Below, piece by piece: positions 21,935-32,500 of a stretch of 64,000 bases of DNA. The stretch is from Norana najaformis (taxonomy: Eukaryota > Annelida > Clitellata > Crassiclitellata > Hormogastridae). Position numbers and translations under genes: made by a program. The stretch covers positions 15,201,682 through 15,265,681 of the forward strand of contig OZ029928.1 in NCBI GenBank assembly GCA_964023275.1, given 5' to 3'. The first letter of the stretch is position 1; each line of letters begins with the position of its first letter. The notes below the pieces were generated by a model. It had not been told where the DNA came from, did not search any database, and worked only from the letters and a program-made list of their open reading frames with translations.

Positions 21935-24019
21935 GCATTTATTGCGTGTGGAAGGTCAGTAAGTCTGAATCTGAGGTGCATTTGTGAGTGAAGGACTTGC
22001 TCGGGGTCCCTACACATAACCATCTAAGCCTTAAGGGGGAGGCTTGAACCCGCACTCTCCGCGTTACAAGCCGAACACTCTGTAAGTACTGGTAGCATAG
22101 AATCAGTGTGAACTTATTTTTGTTTTTGCTTTCAGAGACACAGACAACTTCAAAAAGGGACTAGTTTTTCCAATTTTATGGGTCGATGAGGTGAGCAGTC
22201 TGGAATTTTTAAGTAGAGTTATCATCACATGCTTGTCCATCATTGCCTGACTTCTGGTTTCCTGACCCACTGGGGCTTAACAAACAGGTCACGATTTTGG
22301 CTTTGGTTTCACTTGAAGCGACCATTGACTGATGCTTGGTGCACGATGATAACGGCGCAACAGAAGTAGTTAGATGAGATTAGAAGCTACAGCATCACAG
22401 TCTTGTTGAAACGTACTCAGTTAATTTCAGAAGTGCTAACCCTAACCAACAAGCAACTTCCTCTGTATTATTATTGGTTGAGATAATCAAAATTTGCATT
22501 TGTTACATATTTAAGGTGCTGTGTGATATCTGATGGTTGTAGTACACCTCATTGCAGCACTTGTCTTTTTAACATGACTTCTGATAACATGTGATTGTAC
22601 ACATGGAACCTGACTTTTAATCGGCTTTAGAATATAACATTATTTTAACATGACTTCTGATAACGTAATTGCACACTTGGAACCTAACTTTTAATTAGCT
22701 TTAGAATGTAACATTATTTTAATATGACCTCGTTATGAAAGCGCTTAATCACTGATGTATGTTTCACTGACAGCATGCAACAATTCCTGATGATGTTGCT
22801 GCCAAGTTCTACAAGACTGTCATAGTGCCGATGAAGGTGGCTGACGGTATCAGATACGGACTTATCGCCCTTGGAGGCTTCGTCTTACTCTGTTCTCTTG
22901 TTCTGCTCATTGTCATCTGCATTAAAAGGAAGAGGAGCCAAGTAAGAATTTTGCCACTAAAGGAAATTATGAATACTTTGAACAGTTCATCATCAGGAGG
23001 ATATATAAATTGCTTCAAGCTGGTTCAGTTTCTGTCTCATTACTTCATGAACACAAAAAGCTCACTGCATAGGTTACTAATACCAAGTACTTGTTTGTTT
23101 AAGCTTTAAGATTATATCAGGTAGAGTGAGAAATTTCTTAAAGGTTACTGACAGATAATGCCTTTGAGAGGCAATTGAGCTCTAAGCTACAAAGTGAGCT
23201 ATAGGCATCCTGGTGCGATGCATATACAAGTGGTTATGAGTATGAAATAGTAGAACCTGTTATACTTCAATTTCACCATACACATTTAGACTGTCTTACT
23301 TTGAATGTCTTACAGCTTAATCTGATGTACATATTAAAGACATGTGTTTCCACCTGTTTGATATTCGTTGCTGCAACTGGGCTTCTCAAACAGATTATGA
23401 TTTTTACTACAGTTTTACTCAGAGTGACCGTAGATTGGTTGTACATTATTATGATATATGGCACTATAGAAGTCTTTATATTGGAGAGTCCTTATGGGAG
23501 GTTTCAATGAGGTACTATAGAATTTAATCGTTATTTTCTAGAGAAGAATCTTATGAGGTTAAATGCTAGAAAAATTGCAGCTGATGCTTATGTAGACTAG
23601 ATCTTTTCTAACTGTGAAATTGTTTATGGAGTTTATAATAAGTAAAGCAAAGAATCCCTATCCCTCAAATTAGATGCAGGGGAGGTGCTGATCTCCATTT
23701 CTTGGCCCTTGAGCTGACAATGGATGAATTTCAAGGTCCTGGACATGGGGCCAGTGCATCGCAGGACTTGCTGTTTACTTCCCCACTTACGCCAGTACCA
23801 AATTATAGTTCTTGGTGACAGAGGCACAGTGTACGCAAACAACTTGCCCAGGGTCGCTACATGGAGTCAAACCGACAACCGTATGACCATTGACCTAACG
23901 CATTATCGATAGACCACTGTGCCGCACACCAGGAGTTTCTGGTTATGATTAAAGTTGTGTTTTTGTTTTTGTTGCAGGAAACTGATGCAGATCAGGATGA
24001 ACCTTTGCTGACTGGGTAA
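11787..24019 (+). CDS. SCARB2: CD36-family lysosomal membrane protein, LIMP-2/SCARB2-like, 12 exons
   Basis: Exons: 11787-11909, 13145-13305, 13743-13890, 14841-15053, 15543-15640, 16344-16390, 17498-17764, 19006-19121, 20727-20800, 22136-22190, 22774-22941, 23978-24019. Phases chain and give 1512 nt, 503 aa (human LIMP-2 has 478). Topology: N-terminal membrane helix at about residues 7-30 (VVLIILGLILIAIGGALIPF), a large lumenal domain, a second helix at about 462-484, then KRKRSQ and a tail with DEPLL at 497-501, a DXXLL-type sorting signal. Family marks: FFNVTNP, ELGPFTYR, VKELLWGY, SCNKINGSDGT, LCRSVYVTY, a Cys-rich RSCPDNRCFCSPYDANGTSC, GVLNVTSCK, VFNAAKRIQINMYV and FPILWVDE. LIMP-2 delivers beta-glucocerebrosidase to lysosomes; SR-B1/CD36 bind lipids. 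The lysosomal-type tail favours LIMP-2; SCARB1 or an unsplit ancestor is possible. Confidence 0.93.
12530..12680. repeat. Retroposon 3'-end remnants in SCARB2 intron 1
   Basis: Two tail motifs face each other: AACACTTATAAAGCGCAC (minus type) near 12533 and TTAAAAGACGCTATATAATT followed by AGCCAGATAC near 12640. The second recurs at 37540-37580 in MTMR14. Confidence 0.4.
16185..16292. repeat. Degenerate (TGTC)n microsatellite, SCARB2 intron 5
   Basis: Runs of CTGTCTGTCTG and GTTTGTTTGTC with interruptions. It lies just upstream of the 47-nt exon 6. Confidence 0.6.
17106..17200 (-). mobile_element. LINE 3' end with (TAAG)n tail
   Basis: AAGTAAGTAAGTAAGTAAGC then ATTTGTTAACATGCCATATG. The same tail in the other orientation is at 21265-21325 (CATGGCATGTTAACAAATG then CTTACTTACTTA), and a weaker one is at 20331-20380. 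The layout resembles the tail of the LINE ending at 6999. Confidence 0.45.
18849..18871. repeat. (TTAA)n run in SCARB2 intron 7
   Basis: Short palindromic AATTAATTAATTAATTAAT tract. No function assigned. Confidence 0.4.
19185..19415 (+). mobile_element. Retroposon 3' end with (ATT)n tail, SCARB2 intron 8
   Basis: CTACGGCGCTATATAAATTG followed by TCTTATTATTATTATT up to about 19406. The GGCGCTATATAAAT core is shared with other LINE ends in this window. Confidence 0.5.
19520..20250 (+). mobile_element. L2/CR1-type LINE, RT C-terminal fragment
   Basis: Broken frames carry the thumb and C-terminal order: DLSVLVDSHLSL, then LLTLETVHALVQALVTCPLD with YCSDILAVY (canonical form ...LVTSRLDYCNSLL), then CPAVWNALLTEIKDSTLS and RNLKIYLFSS near 20020-20110. 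Several stops and frame changes. Lies in SCARB2 intron 8. Confidence 0.75.
20496..20622. repeat. (ATAC)n microsatellite, SCARB2 intron 8
   Basis: Imperfect CATA/CACA repeats. They give several spurious Tyr/Thr/His-rich frames on both strands. Confidence 0.85.
21265..21325 (+). mobile_element. LINE 3' end with (TTAC)n tail
   Basis: Inverted counterpart of 17106-17200: ATGGCATGTTAACAAATGTC then TTACTTACTTAATTACTTAC. Confidence 0.45.
21898..22097 (-). mobile_element. tRNA-derived SINE, family A
   Basis: Minus strand: a tRNA-like head with GGCTTGTAACGCGGAGAGTG and the B box GGGTTCAAGCC, a body with GAGCAAGTCCTTCACTCAC and CTCAGATTCAGACTTACTGA, then GCAATAAATGCAATAATAAT ending in (AAT)n at 21900-21935. 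The same order occurs at 36719-36893, 53826-54008 and 61741-61955. Located in SCARB2 intron 9. Confidence 0.8.
23633..23925 (-). mobile_element. tRNA-derived SINE, family B
   Basis: Minus strand begins GGTGTGCGGCACAGTGGTCT, has an A-box-like head and B-box-like GGTTTGACTCC, then a body with GCAAGTCCTGCGATGCACTG and GCCCCATGTCCAGGAC. The body recurs in two plus-strand copies at 32130-32525, matching almost base for base over about 150 bp. Located in SCARB2 intron 11. Confidence 0.75.
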
Positions 24020-26542
24020 CTTGGTCATGCTTGTCAGAGTTTCTTCTTCAGTTTGCGACATCCTTTTCACAATTATAATACAAAACTATTTGAACTGAAG
24101 CCAGTCATTTGTATTTGCAGCCATTTTTTAACAAAACAGTGAACATACTTCTGAAGTAAACAAGAGATTGATTGATAGTTATGGATCACAAATGCGCTAT
24201 ATTAGTTGTCTAGGTGCAATACTGATTCTACTATTGCATGTGCTACTCTTACTGTACAGTGAACAGTGAGTGTTTTAAATCTCTTGATGTAGAAGATGCT
24301 ATGGTGTTCCCTTTTTAGATGTATTTCTGTCATTCTTATTAACCATGACAGCAAAATATGGTAGCATAAGAGAAACCAGTTTTATAAACTTGGACTTGAG
24401 ATTATTTCACTTATGTGAATCAGGTTTATTAACTTGGGCTTGAGATTTTTTCACTTATGTGAACTGGTTTTATTAGCTTGGACTTGAGATTTTTTCACTT
24501 CTGTGAAAAGGACATTGTGATTTTTTTTTGCCTCACTTCAGGAGTGTTGTTGGGCTTTGATGCAAAAGGATTAAACTATGCTATGTCTTCTGTGGATTAT
24601 CAGATGCTTGTGCACTTTGTGAGATACTTGGGAAGGTTAGCTGTTGGGCTCTCTGCGGTGTTGAATTCACTTACTTTCATCTAGTTATCAAAGTAATCTA
24701 GGTATCATGTGCACATACCACTGTGTTATGTTTCAAGGGAGCCTGTTACGGCTTGCTGAGTTTAAATAACTTTGCTCTTAGATTTCGCTTATCATTGAAC
24801 TCTGTTACCTACTGTGATTACGTTTCATGCAACCTGTGCAATGCGGGGCCGTTATTTGTAGTGAAAACTGATGGTTGTGGTACAGAGTTTGCTATTAGAT
24901 ATTGATTTTCCCTAGGTGACATTTCTGATAGAGTTAATCTTTATTTGTGTCTGTCTGCTTCTATTACCTGCGACAATTAATAAGTTAAAAATTTAATGAA
25001 GTAGTGTTGAAACTTTGATTTTGAGTTCAAGAAAGCATGTTGCTCATTTCTTTAAACTAATTTTGGGGTTGATTAGTATTAAACTGTGTTGTGTATAAGC
25101 TTGTATTCTTTAAATGGTGTTTTCATTTCCTTTGCATTCAGTATAAATTAAACTTGTGCGTGAAGACTCATGATCATTAAGTTTCCCAAAGGGCTTGACA
25201 CTAGATTTCCTAACTTAGGTTTGCCTGACTTGTAGAAGGGGCTTGTACAGATTGTTTCCAGCATTTGATGTGTACGTAAAACGTAAATGGATCGATAACC
25301 TTGTTATGGTTAGCCTATCAAGTCTAAGTCAAGGTAATCTGTGAGTAACAGCATGTATTCTGTATCTGTGTATTAGATAAAGATATGAATGAAGAAATAG
25401 AAAAGAGGGGTATTGAAGCAAGGATGTCAGTCCAACCCTATATGGGACTAACTGACTGCTAAAATTTCTCAACCATTGCTCATGCTGATGATATTTATGA
25501 TTTTTTTCTTAAATTTTCTCTAACTTTTTAATTTTTCACTCCAATTCATCAAATATCCAGTTGATAGACATTGTTTTATTCTCATTGCGGTATGGGTTTA
25601 TCTGTTGCCTGTTCTCAGCACATTAATGTATGCTAGCCTTTTCCATCTGCCCCATCGTAATGCGTAATCATAATCAAAAACTTATAAAGCGCTACTTCAA
25701 GATTAGACTCATCAGAGGCGCTCCCGGCCCAATTTCCCATGACTAATGGGGAATAACACGGTCTTCAAACGCTTGCGGAAAAGAGAGGGAGGAAGAGAGA
25801 GAAATTCCAGCCTAAGGTCACCAGGCAGGTTGTTCCATGAGGCAGGGCCAACAACGGCAAAGCTGCGAGGCTGTGCAGTAGTAGTGTCGAATTATTGACA
25901 GATAACGCCAACGTTCACCATTACATACACACATGAATATTAATATTCACGATGTTTATTGTTATAATATTGCAAAAAAAAACCAAACTAGTGCCGGTCA
26001 CAGGGGAGAAACTTTTGCGCGTCGCTAAGAAATTTCGGCGAGTTGTATTAAGATCACATTATATCACAATTCATTACATTACAGCCCTCAGTCGATGTTT
26101 CCAAACGGACTTCGGTCGAAGTTTTGCGGTCATGCATCCAAAGAACATTGGTTGTTAAGCTAGTTTCAAAAGTATTCAAAAGTCAACAATCGGGATCCAT
26201 ACGATAATAATGGGATCTTGTTATCCAGAACTTTTAGACGCATTTGTAATGCCTATGATGTATTTTAATAAATTTTCAAACGGTTACTGAAGAAGCAGTT
26301 AAGTATAAACCAGTTTTTATCTGAAAGCAGCGGCTAATGCTTACACGGTAAATCGTAGAAATGCGTGGCAGCTCCGTAGGATGGAATTTGCCTGAGGATA
26401 TATAATCTGTGGTTTTTGGTCAGATGATTTGATGAACGATAAAACAGGAGGAAGGGTTTAATTAATTTGTTCCTGATTGTAGTTGGACATTTTAATTTAC
26501 TATTCGTGTCAGGTGGTCATAATTGTCTTTAAATAGGACAAA
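24020..26542. other. Spacer between SCARB2-like gene and MTMR14
   Basis: The first part should be the SCARB2 3' UTR. Near 24390-24500 a phrase (CTTGGACTTGAGATT then TTTTCACTT and TGTGAA) is repeated about three times. No coding exon supported. A LINE end occupies 25668-25895. The last 600 bp should hold the MTMR14 promoter; I see no clear TATA box. Confidence 0.45.
25668..25895 (-). mobile_element. L2/CR1-type LINE, C-terminus and 3' end
   Basis: Minus strand encodes RSFAVVGPASWNNLPGDLRL then EFLSLPPSLFRKRLKTVLF, followed by GAGCGCCTC and a tail with GCGCTTTATAAGTTTTTGAT then TATGATTACG. Same family as the copies at 29300-29656, 29985-30225 and 58620-58800. Confidence 0.8.
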
Positions 26543-29500
26543 ATGACAAACGCTGACCAGACCGTAGGCTATCACCATGTCAAGTCGTTGATGGAATACG
26601 CCTTCAAAAACACATACGGGGCTAAAAGCACTGACGTCGAGGTATGTGCAGACATAACTGTTTTTGCGACGAGTTTCTCAAATGCATGTTCACATTGCGC
26701 CAGAAACTTTATAAGAAACATTTTGCAGCAAAATCTGCGCAAAGACATTCCGTTAAAATACTAGCTTTGTGGAAAACTACTAGTACAAAACGCTTTCACT
26801 GCATGCAATGAAAGCAAAAGTAAGTCCAGAAGTGGAAGCAGGGAAGCGCTGTCGAGTGCAATCAAAACGTGAACATTTGTGTTTGGTTGTGCCTCTGATT
26901 TCATTTGCACAAATTATATTCTGCAAAGACTTTCTTTAGTTGCATTGCAACGAAATGTGACAAGATGTTTTATTTCGTTTAGGGTGAGGCAATTTTAAAC
27001 AACTGCATTACGCTGTTCGCCAAAGACTACAAATATTCAGTAAGTTCATTTCTGGAGTAGTTTACTGTAACTGCATAAAAAACGTTTTCATCATTGTTCC
27101 TGCATCATATTTATAAGAGTTTTTAAAAATAAATTTCTCTTACTAGTAAGAAATGCTTTTATAGTTTCCATATAAAAGCAATAATTATGTAAGTTACTTG
27201 TTTGTCATTCAAGAACCACAAGTGATCATTAAAATCTAAGCAGTCACCTTATGCAGCCTAGGTGATATCATATGGTAAAAAATCTTTATTGGTCACCAAA
27301 AGTATGCATATTGAAAGTTGTGCAACATCTTAACTTTAAACACCTTACAAAACACTTTGCTAAACAGCCTCAAAACCTCGGACAAGGCCTGAGATTTGCT
27401 TAATTTTTTATTTCTAAGAAGAAATCATTTTGATCTCTATTGAACGCAGAGTACTGATAACAATAAGGACTTCATAAACAGCTAATGCCGGTTCATTAAT
27501 AATCATAATTAACGTCAGATTAATATGGGAGTACTCTTGATGTGATGTGCAGGTGATTGATAATTCGAATGGCGAACTTTGCGGTCACTATCCGACAAGG
27601 ATCGTTGTCCTGGAATATACCACACATGGTGCAGAAGAACAGCAAAACAAGTCAGTACCTCAAGTCAGGGCCTTTAGAGATTTGGAGAGGCCCAGGGCAC
27701 TACAAATGCAAGGCCCCGGTCTCAAAGCATGCACATCATAAGCCTGCTAAATAAATCACGGTTGTGAATTATAATACAAAAAAGGAGAAATAGATGTTTA
27801 TTATTGCCACATACAAATTTTTTAAAATCTGAGGCCTCTTCTCTGTATGAGGCCTGGGCCAAGTGGCCCAGCTGGTGCCCCATCTCTAATAGGCCCTGCC
27901 TCAAGTACTTCAGCTTTTGCTCTTAATTCCATATTTATGTAAGGTAAAGTTAACAGAGTTGTTGCTATAGAAACGTGTTTTTGAGTTCTGAGTATCATTC
28001 AGCTGAGTTGCAGACATGAACAGAACAATCTAACTACAGGAAACTCTTTACCCCAGACCTAGCATTGGTCCTCATTTGCTGACCAGTAAAGGATGGTGGG
28101 CTTAGTTGGCACCTGATGGCATGGTTCTCCACAGGCGATCACCCAAACCAAGTACTAATCATGACCACCCACTCATACAATAGTGTATTGTAATCTTGAA
28201 ATTTATATAGCACCGCTTTTTAAAAATTACTTAAGAGGCATTCCTTGTATGTGTAGAGAATTTACGAATGTGCAGAATACGCTTGTATCAAGATACTTAG
28301 CACGGCACCTTTAAAGGACCTCCTGAAAGCGCTGCTATGCAGTTAGGCACTGTATTGTGCTATGAAAACTAGGTGCTATAAAAACTAGGTGCTATAAAAA
28401 CTATGGTGCCTTTCAGGCCTCATATTTGTTTTTGGGTCAGTGCCTACGGTTATGAACACATTGGAAGAAGGAAGTTCAGTTATGTTTTGGGAGAATTTTT
28501 TTAGGTCATAGTGAAATAATCATTGTTTTAATAGTCTAACAGATATGACGAGCAATTAGTGGGTCATGATGTTTAAAATGCAATTTGTATTTAACATGTC
28601 TCGTGTATAGTGTTATTAGAGTTTAACATGTTCTGTGGCTTTTAACGCGTTAGTTTCTAGCATGTCCCTTGACATTTAACGTGTTATTTGTGTTTAACAT
28701 GTCTCGTGACATTTAACATGTTCTTAGTGTTTAACATGTTGATAGCGTTCCAGTGCTGAGTTTTTATTTTCGTATGGTATAGTTTTGGTTGCATGTAGAG
28801 TTGAGTTAGTGGTCCTTGGTCTCATGTTCTCTTGTCATGCGTTTTGGTCTTATGCCTTTGATTTCTCTGCCATTTGCTTTTTAGACTGTTTTTTATGTTA
28901 CATATATACGTACATACATGCATACATCATGCATAAATACATATGTACAAACATGCTTGCAAGCATACATACATACATACAAACATACATGCATATATGC
29001 ATACATATTTGTATACATACGTACATACATACATACATATATACATGCATACATATGTACTTGCATATATATACTTACATATATACATACATACAATATT
29101 TTGAGATAATTAGTAAATCTGCATATATACATGCATATATACATATTTGTTTACATACATGTTTGTATACATATATATACATACATATATACTTACATAC
29201 ATACCATATGTTGAGATAATTAGTAAATCTGAATCTGAGGTGTTAAGACCAATGTGTGCAACCAACTTGTCCAGTTGCACTACATGGAGTCTGCTAAGCA
29301 TGCTTGAACCTGCAATCGTTGCTCCCCTTTACCTCATTGACTTCTGCACTTTGGTCTCCTCGTTGCCGGGCCTTAGCAACCTTCGCTCGGCCACTCAAGA
29401 TCTCCTGTTTGTCCCTCGCATGCGTACCGCTGCAGCCCAGTCCAGAAGCTTTGCCTACGTTGGTCCCACTTGCTGGAATGGTCTCCCTCGAGAATTGGGA

Positions 29501-32500
29501 CTTGAGCTCCTTTCTCTCCCCATCTCAGTGTTCCACAGGCGCCTGAAGACTGTACTGTTCAACAGTGATTTTACTTTTTCGGGTCGGAAGCACCTCTGTT
29601 GAGTTTATCCTCTAAGAGGCGCTTTAAAAATCTCAAATTACAATTACAATTACAGACCCAGTGAGCTACTGAATGGACCGTTGTGTCACACTATGCATAA
29701 TATTTTTGTTGTTTCAGTGTTCAGTCCATGTATGACATGAACAAGTTACAGTCTGTAATAAAAGTCGCACGGCGCGCTCGCTGCCGGGGGAGATTTGTGG
29801 CACCAGTGATTTTGTACGAGGGAAAGGTAAGTGTTAAGATGAGCCAGCAACGTTTAAAAGTGCATGTTATTATTTCTGACTTTGTGCAGCACCTCAGAGA
29901 TGAGGCATTGGTCAGTGAGGCTGAGCGGTTGTGCAAAAAAGATTTGCCTTAGTCATTACCCTTGGGTCTTCTTTGGATCAAACCCACGCCTTTCATATTA
30001 CAGCTACTGCCCAGTCCAGAAGCTTTGCCTACGTTGGTCCCACTTGCTGGAATCGTCTCCCTCGAGAATTGCGACTTAAGCTCCTTTCTCTCCCCATCTC
30101 ATTGTTCTGCAGGCGCCGAAAGACTGTACTGTTTAACAGTGATTTTACTTTTTCGGGTCAGGAGCACCTCAGTTGGGTTGATCCTCTAAGAGGCGCTTTA
30201 AAAATCTCAAATTACAATTACTAGTCAAGTTCTCGAGTGATCAGCCACATTGCCACAATTGTCACTACTCGTCATACACGGCTGTAGGCTTTCTTCCTTT
30301 TCTGCATCATAGACTGCACTTTTACAGATTCTCTGCTGTCAATGGTTACTTCAAGTGAAAGTGAACAAATTGTAATAATAATTGGAGAAGCTAGCCTAGC
30401 TGCACTTCTGCAAATTCTCTCCCACTAACTAATCCGAAGTTCTTTCCTTCTTTCAAGAAACGCCTGAAAACTCACTATTTCTCACTGGCTTTCAAAACTC
30501 TGGATATCTAACTTTCACCTGGTGACTGACTATCTGCGCCTCCGATTCGCATTTCGGTGTGACTGCGTGCGTTACAAATTTTTGTAATAATAATAATAAT
30601 AATAATGGTAATCTTTTCCAATCCAATTTAATGAACTTTTATAACACTAATCAGTTGAAGAAGCCTGATCAAAATCCATTGGGTCATGGAGACCGGAATT
30701 CACGCTGTGGTGGGGAAAGCACGTTGAGACAGGCAAGTCTTGAGAAGAAAGGTGTTACGGGGATAAATTGATGTTGGTTTTCAGCACATCTGCCGATCAG
30801 CGACTCTTTCAGGTGGAGCCGAGATTTACGGACGACGCATGTATGGAATGCTGGTCAGCAGCGAAGAAGACCCTCAAGTAGATTCCACCCCTTCAACTCC
30901 CCCGACCGATTCTAGGTGGAGTTCTGCTTCTTGTATTTTTGCACTGCCATTCAGTTGTTTTTTTATTCGTTTTAAGTTTATTTAAAGCACTTATTTTGAG
31001 CACAAGTCTGTAAATCAGATTCTGAAGGGTGGATAATCAGAATCTGTGATGCAACAATTTGAGTCAGACGTGTCGTGCACAGTCGGCTCCAGAAGCATTT
31101 TCAACCTGTTTTTTTTTAAATCTGTTAGGTATCCATGTCTTTGTGAAGTTCTTAATTTACAGTTATTGTAACTGTATTTACGATCACTGGAACATTATAT
31201 TCTTTTAAGGGTGATTTATAGAAATGTTTGGAACATTTGCAGTTGGAACATTAGCTTTTAGAAAATCAAGTGATTGTAATTGTAAACAGAACATTTGTAC
31301 AGTACCTCTGAAATACCAAAGGTACTGAATAGTAACTCTTAAGATCCTGTTAGAGTACTAAAGGGTACTAAATAAACGTTCGGAATGGTAGCATTGGCGT
31401 ATCGTATAGTAATCATGAATTTATATATCGCCTCTTCAAGAAAAACTGTTTAGGATTGGTCCTGGCTTGACAACATGATGAAACTCAATGGGTTTCTAGC
31501 ACAAATGCTCTTAGGTATGATTTTATTGTATGTACATGTTATCTTTGCGATCTGTGTTTAACCAGCGATTGGCAGATGTTTTCCATAGTCCGAAGCCAAG
31601 ACATAAAGCTCTTGAAGATGCTCGAAGTCGGCTTTATCTTCGATCTTATGGTTGAAAAGAAGAAAGTGAAGTTTGGATTGAAGTAAGTGACAATGACTGC
31701 ATTGATGTTATCTGAACATATTCTGCAATTACAATGGAATTTTTCATAAACTTTTATCATCATTTATAGTGACCTCCATACGTTATGAAAAGTTTGTCGT
31801 CTGTCGTTAACAGTCATATTGATTTGACAAATCTACTGACTGGCCTCTTCATGGAAAATTACTGCTGGCTTTGTTAGGTATGGATGTTTGTCGTGCTGGT
31901 GATAACAATCGTAAAAATTGCCCTATGTTATCCACTTGACGAAAAAATATGGCATCCCGTGAGAAGAGTGTTTGTTTGAACGATAATAGTCATCCAGACA
32001 ATTGAGCGATAATAGTCGTCTGGACAATTGACCCAATTAACCATTTATCTATAGTAAACAATTGACCTAATTAACCATTTTATCTGTGGTAGTCTGTGGT
32101 AGACAATTGACCTAATTAACCATTTTATCTGTGATAGTCTTTGCCACGGTCACCAGGAAGCAGAATTTGGTAACGGTACAAGCTGGGAAGTAAACAGCAA
32201 GTCTTACGGTGTACTGGCCCCATGTCCAGGACTTTGGGATTCATCCTTTGGCAGCTGAAGAGCCTAAGAAACGTAAATGAACGCCTCCCCTAAGTTTCTG
32301 AAATGACCCTGGGGAAACTGTTTTTTGCACACTGTGCCTCTAATTGGTGTGCAGTATAATTGGTACATGGCGTAAACTGGGAAGTAAGTGGCAAGTCCTG
32401 CGATGCACTGGCCCCATGTCCAGGATATTTGGATTCATCTATTGCCTGCTCAAGAGCCTAAAGAAAAGGAAATGAGCACCTACCCCATGCCTCACTTGTG

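Noticed and set aside
28785-29219. Long Tyr/His/Thr-rich frames, also at 20464-20686 and 33585-34105
   Set aside because: Translations of ATAC-type microsatellites.
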